Shown piece after piece: positions 46,338-58,828 of a DNA stretch of 64,000 nt. Position 1 is the first letter of the stretch; the number at the start of each line of letters is the position of its first letter. Made by a program: the position numbers and the translations under genes. The DNA lies in the NCBI GenBank assembly GCA_024291935.2, contig CM044317.1, forward strand, positions 65,400,730 through 65,464,729, read 5' to 3'. The stretch is from Okapia johnstoni. Its lineage: Eukaryota > Chordata > Mammalia > Artiodactyla > Giraffidae. The notes under the pieces were generated by a model. It saw only the letters and a list, made by a program, of their open reading frames with translations. It searched no databases and was not told the origin of the DNA.

Positions 46338-46796
46338 TTCAAAACAGCCTGGACATCAGCTTCTCAGAGAAACTTCCCACTGGTTTAGTTGTCTGTCTTG
46401 TGAATTCATTTTAAGTCCTATGCTTAGATCATAGCACCTTTTCATTTATATTGAAATTATCTTCCTCTTCAGACTCCCGGAGGTCAGGGACCTTTATCTC
46501 TGATTTCTCAGTTACTGTGAACACAGTAACTGATAAGAGTTCGTGTACAATAAATGGAAAAGAATGAATGAAGGTGGAAAGAAAATTAGGTATTTTGTTA
46601 GAGCCAAATAAAGAACTCTGAGATCCTGTTCATTTATATTGAGATTTGAGAGAGAAACTCAATTTCATTAACTAGAAGATAGAATCAGTTGTGATGATGA
46701 TTTCTAGTTTTCCTTCTGAAAGCTATTGACAATAGAATTTCCTAAGTATAGAATTTTAGGAATAGAATATATTTTAAAAATTAAAGCTGTGTCTAT
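46338..46796. other. Single-copy DNA, nothing recognised
   Basis: Possible L2/MIR end near 46470-46560 (ggtcagggacctttatctct, tacaataaatgga); otherwise nothing. Confidence 0.35.
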
Positions 46797-46965
46797 TGTT
46801 GCTGAGTTGTGTCTGACTCTTTGTGACCCCATGCACTGCAGTACGCCAGGCTTCCTAGTCCTTCACTCTCTCCCAGAGTTTGCTCAAACTCAAGTCCATT
46901 GAGTAAGTGATGCTATTTAACCATCTTATCCTCTGCTGCCCCTTATCCTTTTGCTTTCAGTCTGT
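46797..46965 (-). repeat. BovB 3'-end fragment
   Basis: Antisense from tgttgctgagttgtgtctga to cctctgctgccccttatcc. 5'-truncated. Confidence 0.88.
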
Positions 46966-48527
46966 TAGTCACACATATTTTTATATTATAATGTCAGGTA
47001 AACATATGAATGTTATTAAAAGACGAGATGCAAAATTCTCTGATAATTACTCTTAAAACAATCTTGCTTACTATTTTCAGTGGTACTGTATATAAAAGTT
47101 GATCCATTGTAATGCACCCTCTCCTAAGATATTTTTCTAAAGAAATTAGCATTTCCCTAGCTAAATTGTAACCTTTGCTGTTTTTCAAATGTTAGTATTG
47201 TGTACATTCTCAATTAACAAAGCACAAAGTAAGAATCTTTGCAATTATAGTTTCAAAATCTGAGGGAAGAAATTACTCTTTTTGTTTTCTGTCTTCTGAA
47301 ATACTTGAATAAGTTTATCAACCACAAACAAACACATTTCCATTGCCATTTTAATATTGTCTCTACCCTGTCAAATGTTAATGGTCAAAAAGTAAACCAA
47401 TTCAGTCACCAAAATGCTTTGTTCACTTTACCTAGGACAAGAGGTTCGGTTTTCTTCTAATACCTGGAGGCATGAGTAAATCAGCCAGTAATTTTGGTAT
47501 CCTGAAATTATGAGAGGCTAAAAACACACTATTTGTTGCTGCAATTGCATGTATTCATATTTGTTCTTTAGATATTATCAGCCCTCTGTGGAATGGTAAA
47601 AATTTTTTTTTCTAATTCAAAGTAAATTTGAAAACCAGTTGAATAAGTTGATATGCTTAATGATATTTTAATCTAAAAGTCAGAAATAAACAAGTAACAA
47701 AAATACTAAAAAAACACAGAAATCATTCTAAAATCTACCACTCAAATATTTCTCTTGCTTTTGAGAATTTCTACCTGTAACCTTGTTCTACCTGCTTATG
47801 CAGGATTGTAGCCTCTTATAAATTCCCTCTCCCCAGGAATTTCTGGAAGGCCTTGCACACACCCACTCACAAACATACACACGGACACAAGTCTCACGAA
47901 TTATTGAGTGGTCTCGTGTTCACTCTCCCATGCCTACTGACTCCTGTTTTTCTTCCTACCTCAGTTGTGCTTCTAAGATTTATCTTCTCTAAGCTATGTT
48001 TTAGGAGATATCCTCATTTTATTTTGATGTAATTCCCTGTTAGAAAGTTGCCAAAATACCACTGCCTTATGTTCCAGTGTATAATGAGATTTTAGGGCAA
48101 CGAGCTCTTAAGCCGTTGAAAATGGGGTTAGAAACAATTCCATCCACCCAGTGTCCCTGTCACGTGGGTTATCACCCCAAAATGCAAGCTTTTCCATGTA
48201 TCAGTAAATTTTTGAACAGAGGACTCACATCTTCCTTCAGACTATATGGGCAGTATTTAAGGCAAAATGAGAATTACTCTTGAAAATCCTTTAAATTATC
48301 CATACAGGATAGTGTAAGTGGTTTTACACAGAAATTCTTTGAGAACCCCTGAGGTAGATGAAGGGAAGGAATGAAGGGAAAGAATATAGGTCGGTGTGTC
48401 TAACTTGTTTCCTTCAAAATAATTGTTACATCCCTGGTGGTTAACTGAGTGGAAGGTTCTGAATCGTTCCAGCTTACCTGCTGACCAATCCACTCTGTTT
48501 TAATATTAAACTTTTGCAATTTTGATT
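46966..48527. other. Single-copy DNA, nothing recognised
   Basis: No gene or repeat recognised. A short CA-rich patch lies near 47855-47890. Confidence 0.4.
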
Positions 48528-48600
48528 TGTGGTTGTGAGGATTAAATGAGATAATATACATGAATGTACCCAGCTCAGACTTGGCATCTAATTAACGCTA
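48528..48600 (+). repeat. MIR fragment
   Basis: ggttgtgaggattaaatgag followed by ataatatacatgaatg matches the MIR core/3' part. It is followed by an A13 run at 48601-48613. Confidence 0.6.
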
Positions 48601-48613
48601 AAAAAAAAAAAAA

Positions 48614-49195
48614 GAAAATGTTTGCTGGATTTGAGGATAAATTTTGCCCAGTCAGATTAACATATACACTGTTCTTTGAAAATGAGCCACCTGTTTCCTG
48701 TTTTCCAAGTTGCTTTTCCTTTTTGAACAGATGTCATTTCATGAGCATTGGTTTCATGACCTCTGAGTGGAGTCAGAGCTTTCTCGAGCGCTACCGTCTA
48801 CTGTCAGCTGGTGCCTGTGATGCATTCCCACTGGGCTTGTAGCTCCTCCCACACTCTTCTGTACATTTCTTTTCCAACTCAGCACTCTCCTTTTCTGTCA
48901 CTTTCTCCATGTTCTAAAACTCCTTTCTTGAGTGACAAACTCTTCAATTATCTGTAGGCTTTTCTCTGTTTTCTTCAGTTCTTTTCCTGAGACCCACTTG
49001 GACACTCTTAACTAGGAATTTTAAAAATTTGATGTAGTGTTTTATTTGCTTCATGCCCCGTCTTCTACCCAGAAGTGGGGTCATTGTCCTCCTTGCTTCC
49101 CAGTGTTGCTCTCAGATCTTTATTCTTTATCGTTTAAACCCTGCTCTTTGAAGCTAACCTTTTTGCTCTCATCTAACAATATTAAATTGTTAACA
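48614..49195. other. Single-copy DNA, nothing recognised
   Basis: No gene or repeat recognised. Confidence 0.4.
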
Positions 49196-49199
49196 TTTA

Positions 49200-49440
49200 C
49201 AGAACACTTCTATTGAGCCAGGCCATGTGATGCACAGAATATTTCACTGAAAACTTGCAATAACTTCATAAAGTAGAAAACTATCATTATCATATCGTTA
49301 TGAGCTTTACAGAGGTCAAGCAACCTGTTCTTATCTGAATAATGAGGATAAAAGAGTGCCTAACTCATTGGGTTTACTGTGAGCTATACTGTACATAAAG
49401 AGCTCAGTAAATACCATGTAAGTATTTGCTGCTATTTTCC
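49200..49440. repeat. MIR pair, opposite orientations
   Basis: 49200-49325 matches antisense MIR (ttgagccaggccatgtgatg, gctttacagaggtcaagcaa). 49325-49440 matches sense MIR (tgaataatgaggataaaaga, agctcagtaaataccatg). Both are old. Confidence 0.5.
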
Positions 49441-49559
49441 TGCCGAAGGAGACCCTATGAGAAAATGGGGGAGCTGGCATTCAAACTCTAGAACGCGTAT
49501 CCTTAATCTTTATGTACCACCAGGTGACATTCTAACAGCCTTTGAAGCCCTCTGAGCTT

Positions 49560-50935
49560 CAGTTCTCCAAAGTTTTTTCATAGTGTGTGATGTGGTTCAT
49601 CCCCATCCTTGCTTTTTCCTTTGTCTCCTCTGCTGCAACTCCTTCTGCCTTTTTCACATTACCTCACTGCCACAACAGCAGCCTGCATCCTTCATGACCT
49701 CTGAAATCTCTATCTCACATATTTCACTATCTCATCACAGCCTAGTGTTTGTTCTCTGGAACATGCTCACTGACACGCCCATTTTGTTAATGTCATCACA
49801 ATTTCATTATTCATCCCTCCTTTTTTTTTTTCGGCCCAGCTTAGATTTTTATGGCTCGAATCATAATCATATCCTTGTAGAGACTCCCAACTTCCTTATC
49901 CACCTCTCTGCCCCTCACACTCACCTGATGTTAGCTCTACCCTCTTTGCACCTACATCTGAACAACTGTGTATGGCTGGAGAAAAATCAATGATCAGGCA
50001 GACTGGAATTTTACATTAAACAAACCCATCATCATATTAAATCTCTTAAATAGGCACTTGGCGCTGCGTGACATGATAGTGTTTCCCTAGTAAACTCAAC
50101 TGTTCTCAAGATAATCATTTTATATTTTCTCCCCTCATTTCACATCTCACGTCTTCTCTTTACACTCGCTGTCCCTGATGATTTAATTTGTTTTACTTCA
50201 TTAAGGAAATAGAAGTAATGAGACAAAAACTTCTTCAACTTCCCATTTTTAGACCCACTTAACCATTGCTGCACGAGTCCCTTCCCTTCTTCCCTTTTCC
50301 TTAACACAGAGGAAATACCCTCTTTTTGTCAAAGACCAGCCTCCACATGTGCTCTGGATCTGATTCTCCCCTGTTTTTGCAAGGACTTTCTTCCTTCTCT
50401 TTTCTGCATGTTGAACTCTTCCTCTAGCAATGCTCCAGGTCGGTTTGTCCTAAAAATCCTCCTGCAGCTGCACACATCCGTTGAACATCTAGAAAGCTTG
50501 GGTCTGAAGGGGGATTGCTGTCTTTGTCTCTGCTTGCTTGTCCACGTTCACTATGTCCCCACCTCATCAGCCCACTCCCATCAGCAGATGCCACTTCTCC
50601 ACTAAAACTGCTTTTTCTAAGATCATCAGCGAGTTCTACACTGGCAAACCCAATGGTTGCTTTCTCGTCTTTAGCTGTTTCTCGCCTTTTATTCATTCAG
50701 ATCCCCTCTCTTTAGAGAGACCTTCTCTGATGACTGAAGCTGAAACAGTCCCTCCCTTCCCCCATAATGGTGCCATTACATCACTCTGCTTTATTTTCTT
50801 CATGGTATTTATTATCTGATTTATCTTGTTAATTTCTCTGTTCGTTTGTTGACTGAGTGTCTCAGGCCCCCACCTGGAACAGGGCCTGGCAGGTCACAGA
50901 TGCCCAGTAAGGATTTGTCGGGTGACAGCACTATG
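49560..50935 (+). repeat. L2 LINE (degenerate)
   Basis: Pyrimidine-rich with L2 motifs in order: aagatcatcagcgagttcta and caaacccaatggttgctttc near 50618-50665, tctttagagagaccttctct near 50707, and the 3' end cccacctggaacagggcctg with cccagtaaggatttg near 50870-50920. Confidence 0.55.
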
Positions 50936-51761
50936 TTTTATTTAGCATCTTCTCTCCCTTCGGACAACTAAGCTTTTGTTAACTGGGTGAGGCTTATCTG
51001 CCTGTCTCTCTAATATTAGTATAGCTTTCTAGACCCTCAGTCACGCAGACTTCCTGGTGGGTGGCCCTCATTTGTGGACAGGTCTGAGTCCCCTAAAGAA
51101 CCAGCTTCAATTTGGTTCTGTGCTTCCCCTCTCTCTCCTCCTCTTTTTCTCCCCACTTGTGTGTATCATTCTGGAGACACTTTTCTAGTCTTTTCCTTCT
51201 TCAATATGATTCTTAGTTTTAAAACCTCCTTTTTTCTAAATACTAATTATAGGCTGCTGAGCTCCTGGTGACTGCTGGACATCTCTGGTCCAGTTTGGGA
51301 ATGTCACAGTCCTACACTTGTTCTTTAAGTCTGTAAAACTTCCCTGGCTGGGGCCAGCTGGCTGAGTTCCAGATCTTGTCTCCAGTCTTCTGAAATCTTC
51401 AGTATCTGGGTCAATGTTATTTGCAGGCTTGACTTTTGTCACCTAGCCATTAAAATATTGTGGTCACCCAGTGAAGCATACAAATAGTGAAAATGAGGAG
51501 GAATGACCCTGCAAGAAGTCCAACCTACGTGTTTTTCTAGGGTGGATTTGGCCAAGCTGACAGGACAAAGCAGCAACAGTGCCAAAAAGAATACCCAATA
51601 AAAAAAAAATCACCAACTGTTAGCCAAACAACATTATTCTCTATTCTCCTATTGTTAAACAGATATGAAAACAAAACAAAAGCCCACAAGAAAACAAAAG
51701 CCCACAAAGGCGTTACTGAAAAATATTATGAATTCTAATTTACTATGTTTTGAGTGCTCAT
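50936..51761. other. Unassigned DNA
   Basis: No certain gene. A 68-codon minus-strand frame (51236-51442) has no recognised family. Near 51655-51715 is a short direct repeat (aaaacaaaagcccacaa twice). Confidence 0.35.
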
Positions 51762-51770
51762 AAATCCCTT

Positions 51771-51993
51771 CAGGGCTTCCCAGGTGGTGGTAGTGGTAAA
51801 GAACCTGCCTGCCAATGCAGGAATTGTAAGAGATGTGGGTTCTATCCCTGGGTGGGGAAGATCCCCTGGAGAAGGGCATGGCAACCCATTCCAGTATTCT
51901 CGCCTGGAGAACCATGGACAGAGGACCCCGATGGGCTATAGTCCACAGTGTTGCAAAGAGTCGGACACAATCGAAGTGACTTAAGACGCACGC
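51771..51993 (+). repeat. SINE Bov-tA
   Basis: Sense element from cagggcttcccaggtggtgg to acaatcgaagtgacttaaga. 9-bp duplication aaatccctt at 51762-51770 and 51994-52002. Confidence 0.93.
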
Positions 51994-52002
51994 AAATCCC
52001 TT

Positions 52003-53957
52003 TAACTTCCGATTTAATGCTAATAAAAATACTGCCGTATGCACAGAGACAAAAAAATCTGCTTGAGACCTGGACTCAGCATGGGTGTATGCTAGAAACT
52101 TGACACTAGAGACAGCCCGGAGGAACAATCAAGCGCCACTGGTTGTTCAATTTCAGCCCTTACTTTGACCACACCCAGTAAAAGTGCCATATCAAATGAT
52201 CCTTCAATTTACCATCCACACTGGGATGCTATTAAAAATTAGGCTGGAAAAACATGAGCACACCAGGGCTGTCTTGAGGAAATGGGAACATGGAGTCATT
52301 CCAACCATAAGTTCCTATGAGGACTATGGGCCAGTTCAGTCTCTTGCAAGTAGAACACAGGCTCTGGCTCCTTCAGCTGTGACTCACTGCTGCCCCTGGT
52401 CCACAGGCTTAAAGATATAACAAAGGCACTGTTAATCATGATCTAGGGACTTATTTGTTACAAGTGCATTTTAGTACTCTCACAATTTTGTGATAACACA
52501 GACCATATCCTTTCCAGTGCTTTCCGGCCCACCTCTTACAAAATAAAGCAGGTCCTCAATAAATGTCTTTGAGAAAGAAGGAAATTTCTCTCTTTGTGAG
52601 AAAAAAAAAAGAGATTTTTTTCTCTTTCAGAGAGAGGCTTACATGACCTAATGTCCCTTCCCCAAGCCTAACCACTATTTAATTCAACATGAGGCTTCAG
52701 TGGTAAGTAAAATCCAGTCCTTTTTAGAGAGCATCTGACTTGCAATGCACTTGTCATTTCCAGCAGAATAAAACTGTATATGTGTTCATGTGTGTATGTG
52801 TGTGTTAGAGATAATGGGGTGGGTGGCAAAACAGAATGGAAAAGAACTGAAGTTAGTTAGAGCTAAATTTGGCTTTTCTCCCCTGAATGTATGTGTGTGT
52901 ATATAACACAAGAACAAAAAAGTTTCCTAGAGGAATGTTATTATACATATACCAAGAGCAAGCCAATAATTTGATAACGCTTATATTCCAATATTTTTAA
53001 AAGGCCAGGGCACAAGAATGCTCTCCCTGCTTCAGGGTGGCTTCTGTGAGCTGATACGGATTATTTTCCTTTAATTGAGGCCTTAAGGCTGGCCCTGGGG
53101 AAGGGCACCAACTCTGTTCTCTGTACTCTGCTTCAAGCAGTCAACTGTGAGAAAAAAGTGAATACTGAGACTATGAGGCATGTATGGAAGTAAAGAGACT
53201 CCTTTCCTTGGTGACTCAAGGAATGCTTCTCATTTCACATCCACCTTGTATGTGCATGAAATCTTTAGTTCTACGGGTGAGCTCTCCTTGGAAAGTTGTC
53301 AACTCCCACCTCCTCTTTGTTGACCACCTCACGCTGGGTTGAGTCTGGATGTCTCCAGTGGCAGCAAGCTTGTTATCTCCCACTGGAAAGTTCTGACAGT
53401 TGAAAGATGTCTTCTTAACTGAAGGGAAACCTGTCATCACAGATGACCCATGTTCTTGTTTGCCTGGCAATGCCCTGGTTTTAATGGCAAGTTCTGTACC
53501 TTGGGATACCTCCTCCCCAGTCCTGGGCACACCAGGAGAGATGGTCACTCTGACTTTAATGCACACCTGTTGGCCCTAGTCTCCATCCGGGGCTATGCAA
53601 AGAAGTGTTATTATTTCTTCTAATAATTTCTTCTTCTTTTGACACACTTAAGGTACATTTCTCTTGCTCCAAACATTCTCAGCTGACATAACTTTAGATT
53701 CTTTACTTCCCACTCGATCTGCTCATAATGTGCTGTCCTTTGTTGGGGGAGACACTCACCTTTTCTATCCACACACGTCCACAGAGGAGGTGGGGTTTAT
53801 TTCCCTCTTCTTTAGGGAGAGATTGGTGTGGACACTTGTTTTTTCTCTACCTGCTCCTTTTCTCATCCCACTGTAAGGAAGAGTTGCAGCTAATCTTATT
53901 GTTGAAAATACCTTTTGGCTCAAGGTTTTCATGATGGCTAGGATTACTTTACCTCAG
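52003..53957. other. Single-copy DNA with (TG)n tracts
   Basis: (TG)n-like tracts near 52778-52806 and 52888-52902. A 116-codon minus-strand frame at 53216-53566 is open but unlike any family I know. A near-mirror purine/pyrimidine tract (gagaaaaaaaaaagagattt) lies at 52599. Confidence 0.4.
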
Positions 53958-53970
53958 AGGTGATGAACAG

Positions 53971-54954
53971 ATACTCAGCATCACTAATTATCAGAGAAAT
54001 GCAAATCAAAACTACAATGAGGTATCACCTACACAGGTCAGAACGGCCATCATCAAAAAATCTACAAACAATATATACTGGAGAGGGTATGGAGAAAAGG
54101 GAACCCTCCTACACTCTTGGTGGGAACGTAAATTGGTACAAACACTATGAAGAACAGTGTGGAGGTTCATTAAAAAACTAAAAATAGAGCTACCATCTGA
54201 TCCAGAAATCTCACTCTTAAGCATGGCTCAAAAAGATAAATGTACCCCAATGTTCATTGCAGTGCTATTTACAATAGCCAAGACATGGAAGCAACCTAAA
54301 TGTCCACTGACAGATAAAGAAGATGTGGTACATATATACAATGGAATATTACTCAGCTATAAGAAAGAATGAAATAATGCCATTTTTGGCAACATAAATG
54401 GACCTAGACGTTATCATACTAAGTGAAGTAAATCAGACAAAGACAAATATCAGTCATGCGTGGAGTCTAATTTTAAAAAATGATACAAATGAACTTATTT
54501 ACAAACTTAAACAAACTCACAGGTTTTGTAAACAAACTTATGGTTACCAAAACGGAAATCTTAGGTGAGGAGAGGGATAAATTAGAAGTTCAGGATTAAC
54601 ATACTCAGGATTAACATACACACACTACTATATATAAAATATATGACCAGCAAGGACCTATTGTATAGCACAGGGAACTCTACTCAATATTCTGTAATGA
54701 TCTATATGGGTAAAGAATCTGAAAAAAAAATGAATATGTGTATATGAGTAATCAAATCACTTTGCTGTGCACCTGAAGCTAATACAACATTGTAAATCCA
54801 CTACACTCCAATAAAAAAAATGTGGAATACAAAACTATGCATTACCAGTGTAATTCCAACTTTGCTTGATATATATTTTTAAAATCTATGTATATTTATG
54901 CATAGAAAAGAAAGAATGTGATCAAGGGAAATAAAATGTTTGCCTGAAAAAAAA
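53971..54954 (+). mobile_element. 5'-truncated L1 with 3' transduction
   Basis: 53971-54820 is the 3' end of L1 ORF2 plus 3' UTR (agaaatgcaaatcaaaacta, ggaatattactcagctataa, tgtatagcacagggaactct), ending in its own AATAAA at 54810-54815. It is followed by 125 bp of unrelated DNA (54821-54945), a second AATAAA (54930-54935) and an A9 tail. The whole block, not the L1 alone, is bracketed by a perfect 13-bp duplication, aggtgatgaacag, at 53958-53970 and 54955-54967. So the extra DNA moved together with the L1. Confidence 0.92.
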
Positions 54955-54967
54955 AGGTGATGAACAG

Positions 54968-55511
54968 GTTCTGTCTTGTCTTTTTCACTGCCAGTCTCAG
55001 CCCCAAGCATCACATAACAGACTCGACTTTATTCCTTCTTCCTTCCAGGCTGTGAGCATGTTGGCAGCAAGATGGAGTCTGTCTTCTAGAGGCAGCCAGG
55101 AAGTTCCATGATTTTGCTTTAATATCCAGTTTCTCTGATTCCTGGGTGATTAGGTCAGGTCAGCCGTGACTGTTTTTAATTTGGAGTGGGTGAGAGGGAG
55201 GAGGCACCACCACTTCCTCCCGTTTTCCTAGGGAACCCAACAGTTGTCATAATAATTAATGTCTAATTCTTTGGTCTTGCTTTTGGCTTAATACTTTGGA
55301 TCTTTTCTTTATCTTTTGCAGTAGTGATGGAAAGGAGGAGTGAATCTTTGAACTTAAAGCCCATTAAGCTAGAATTTAAGATATAGTGCCCCAAATGAGT
55401 ATAATACTTCATGTATGACAACTTTTTTTTGTTGTTTCAGATTCAGCATTTCTTTAATCCAGTTTATGATCACATTAGTTATTTTACTGTCTTCCTTTTA
55501 GGTTCCTAGTT
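54968..55511. other. Single-copy DNA, nothing recognised
   Basis: No gene or repeat recognised. Confidence 0.4.
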
Positions 55512-55752
55512 TTCTTGTTGTTGTTCACTTGCTTAGTCATGTCTGACTCTTTGCAACCCCATGGACTGCAGCATGTCAGGATTCCCTGTCCCCCACCATC
55601 TCCTGGAGTTTGCTCAAACTCATGTCTATTGATTCAGTGATGCCATCCAACTATCTCATCCTCTGTTGCTCCCTTCTCCTCCTGCCTTCAATCTTTGCCA
55701 GCATCAGAGTCTTTTCTAATGAGTAAGCTCTTTTCATCGGGTGGCCAAAGTG
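55512..55752 (-). repeat. BovB LINE, 3' end
   Basis: Antisense from tcttgttgttgttcacttgc to ttcatcgggtggccaaagtg, 5'-truncated. Confidence 0.92.
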
Positions 55753-55859
55753 ACTAAAATCCTTGGTAAAGAACACATTTCTCCATGCATTTCTGCATTG
55801 GTTGTTTCCACCAAAGTCCAAAGACTTGGCCACCTCTCTACCTGCCATTCACTTCTTAA

Positions 55860-56880
55860 CTCACTGCTATGAGCCTTCTGTCCCTTAGTGCTCCAGTGTA
55901 ACTGCTATCATTAAGGTTACTGATGATTTTCTTCTGGACAATGATCTTTGTCCCTGGCCCTCTACTTTATGACCTTTCACTTATGCTGGATGACCTCCTT
56001 CAAGCCAATGGCCCTTATCTACCACTTATATATTGAAGGTTCTCAAATCTATACCCACAACCCAGGTCTCTCTCCTCAGCTCCACAGTGATGTGACCCAG
56101 TTGCCTGTAAGAGAGCTCTACTTGAATATCCTATCAGCCCTTCAAATTCAACATACTCCTAATCAAATTTATTATTTTGGTAGAAGATTCTAATTTTACT
56201 CCAACAGTCCCTATTTCAGAGACTGGTACCACTACTCACATAATTTCCCAAGCCAGAAACCTGAGTACTATACTTAATTCTACTCTTTTTCTTCCTCTAC
56301 TGTCAATTTATCCTATGAATCCTACTTCCTAAATATCTTTTATATCACTCTCTTGCTCTTGGGTCTCATTGTCACTACCTTACTGAGCCCTTTCTTGTCT
56401 GTATGGCTTCAAAACTGTCCTCTCTGCCTCCAGTCCTCCCTGCCCTCACTCTCTACACTGTTGCTGGAGTAACCTTTCTAAACAATATATCATATCACAT
56501 CACGTCCCTTCTTTTAAAATCTTTGAATGAGCTCCTGGGTCCTTTAGGATGAAGCTCAGACATTTAGGTTTAAAAAAGACTGCCCTTCATGGCTTGTCTC
56601 CTCACCATGCGTTAGCCTGATTTCCTGCCACCCTCCCTGCCTATAGCACCCTCTTTCCTACCATTTTTAGCGGCATGCAAGTCCTACATTACATTGTGCT
56701 GCTCTATGCTGCAGTACTATTTTCATGCACTGATCCTTCTACCTGGAATGCCTTTCCTCCCCTCACCCCACCAAACTCCAGCCCACGTGTCCTTATGATC
56801 TTCCCAGGGGCTACATTCTTTAGAAGCCTCTCCTGACCCCATCATCTTCCATCAACCAATGTCATGTTTGATGTTCCTGT
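55860..56880 (+). repeat. L2 LINE, 3' half
   Basis: The best L2 copy in the window: aggttctcaaatctataccc, tctctgcctccagtcctccc, acactgttgctggagtaacc, acctggaatgcctttcctcc and gaagcctctcctgaccccat in L2 order up to near the 3' end. Confidence 0.75.
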
Positions 56881-57940
56881 TGGAATCTAACTAAAGCTCA
56901 TGACTGATTGGATGGTCATTTCAATTCTCCATTGAGATGACTCACAAGAAAATCTTTGAGTGGGGAACAGAATTTTCTACAGAAAGCCCCTCTATATCTG
57001 AACTGTTAACAAAAACAAAGGAATCATCATGTCCCAAAGCTCTGTACTATAGAACGTAGTGGGTATATTATATCCTGGAATATTTTCAAAGGAGGACTTG
57101 CCAACTGCCTGTCACAGCGTAGAGAGTTCCCAATAGTTTGCTCAAGAAAAATCTGGTTTAGCAAAACTGAGCAACAGAGCTTCCTAGTGAAACTGCCAAG
57201 GTCCTAAGTGACCACGTGAATGATTTGTTAGGTGGAATTATTGAATATAAACTAATTGAACCAGAGAATAGCTGCCAAAAATAATGATTTTTACCTTCAT
57301 AATGATTGGTCATAACTTTTTCTTTCTAATAATCATTAGCTAGCTGAATCAATTAATTATCTATTACTGCTATTAGATGAGGACAATAAAATTGTGTCAA
57401 CAGTGTATGGGAAGGATATTTTTCTTTCTCTCTGTGGCTGAAGAATGTACTTTCAAGTCATCCTAAATAAGTTTTATTTAATTAAAATACAAGTTTAAGA
57501 GAAGCTTAAATTATAATATGATCTTTTAGGGAAGCTTTCTATAGATCCCAAGTCTGATGGTGGTGATGAAGAGGAGGTTTTGTTTAAGAATTCTCAGCTT
57601 GGGGATATGTAGTTTAAACCATAATTGTCCCTGGTCTGCAGAGTTAAAAGCCAAAGATGGTCAACAATCTTTTATTCATACCAAAATGACTGCTTGTATG
57701 ACCAATGCTGTGTTGTACTTTGTCTTGACAAATGTCTTCAGAAAATCATTAGAGTTTAACAGGCTCTACAGTGAGAAAGGGGATACTACAGATAACTATC
57801 TCTACTCATGTTCTTTTAGATTAAAAATTAGAATTAAATAGTCATAAGGGTTATATGGAGTGTCTGACAATAAATGTCCTGTGATTCTATCCTCTAAAAT
57901 CACAATTGTAAAGCATTTTTTTTTTTTTACACATACGTGT
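56881..57940. other. Single-copy DNA, nothing recognised
   Basis: No gene recognised. A T13 run lies just before the SINE at 57941. A 94-codon frame at 57557-57841 has no recognised family. Confidence 0.4.
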
Positions 57941-58049
57941 GTTATGCTCAATTGTGTCCAACTCTTTGTGACATCATGGACTATTGCCCCCCTCACTCCT
58001 CTGCCCATGGAATTTTCTAGGCAAGAATACTGGAGTGGATTGGCATTTT
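57941..58049 (-). repeat. SINE BovA, truncated
   Basis: Antisense gttatgctcaattgtgtcca to actggagtggattggcattt. It lacks the tRNA-like head. Confidence 0.85.
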
Positions 58050-58693
58050 ACAAAAGAGGTAAATAATGTTTCATACCCAGCCAGCTAGTATCATGCCTAG
58101 ATTTAACAAATACACACATTCTCAAGAATTATAAACCATCAGTGAAACAAACAAATCCATTTCTTAAATATGGATTGTAAAACAGAAAAGTAAGACTCCA
58201 GGTGCTTGGTGGGATCTGGACTTCCTCAGGCTTTATCAGATCCACACCAAAGATGAATTAGTCCCCAGTTACCTCTAAATGTTTAATGTCTAATTAAATT
58301 AATACATGTCAAAAAAAGTTGTCAAGAATATTTAATCAAAAAGTTCTTATTGAAGAATATTTAATGGCAAAATAATGTTTCAGTGAAAAAACTTAAGAAA
58401 AGCATATGCAATATGATCTTAATTTTTTAAAATGTATGATACATCTATAAAATGTTGGAGAAGCATTCAAAAAAATTTTTACTTATTTGCTTATTTTGAG
58501 GGGTTAAATTGGGAGGAAACTGTTAAAACCATTTGATCATGTTTCAAATCCATCCTAAGGAACATGGTAAAAAGGTGTGGGTGAATGGTGCTGTAGACCA
58601 CTAGGGATGGGAATATGAACAAATATTTCCTCCATATTCTCTCATGTGCAATATCAGATTTTGATTATCTTATTTAAAATTTTTATATATATT
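58050..58693. other. Single-copy DNA, nothing recognised
   Basis: No gene or repeat recognised. Confidence 0.4.
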
Positions 58694-58828
58694 TTATTAT
58701 TTATTTATTTTTGCTGCACCATGTGGCATGTGGGCGTGTGGGATCTTAGTTCACCAGCCAGGGATCAAACTCACACTCCCTGCATTGGACGTGCAGAGTC
58801 TTAACCAATGGACTGTCAGAGAAGTCTC
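58694..58828 (-). repeat. CHR-type SINE
   Basis: Antisense: tatttatttttgctgcacca, ccagccagggatcaaactca, ending ggactgtcagagaagtctc. Confidence 0.82.

Noticed and set aside
2389..52000. tRNA genes suggested by A/B-box-like words
   Set aside because: All lie in the heads of Bov-tA or CHR SINEs; none folds as an intact tRNA by eye.
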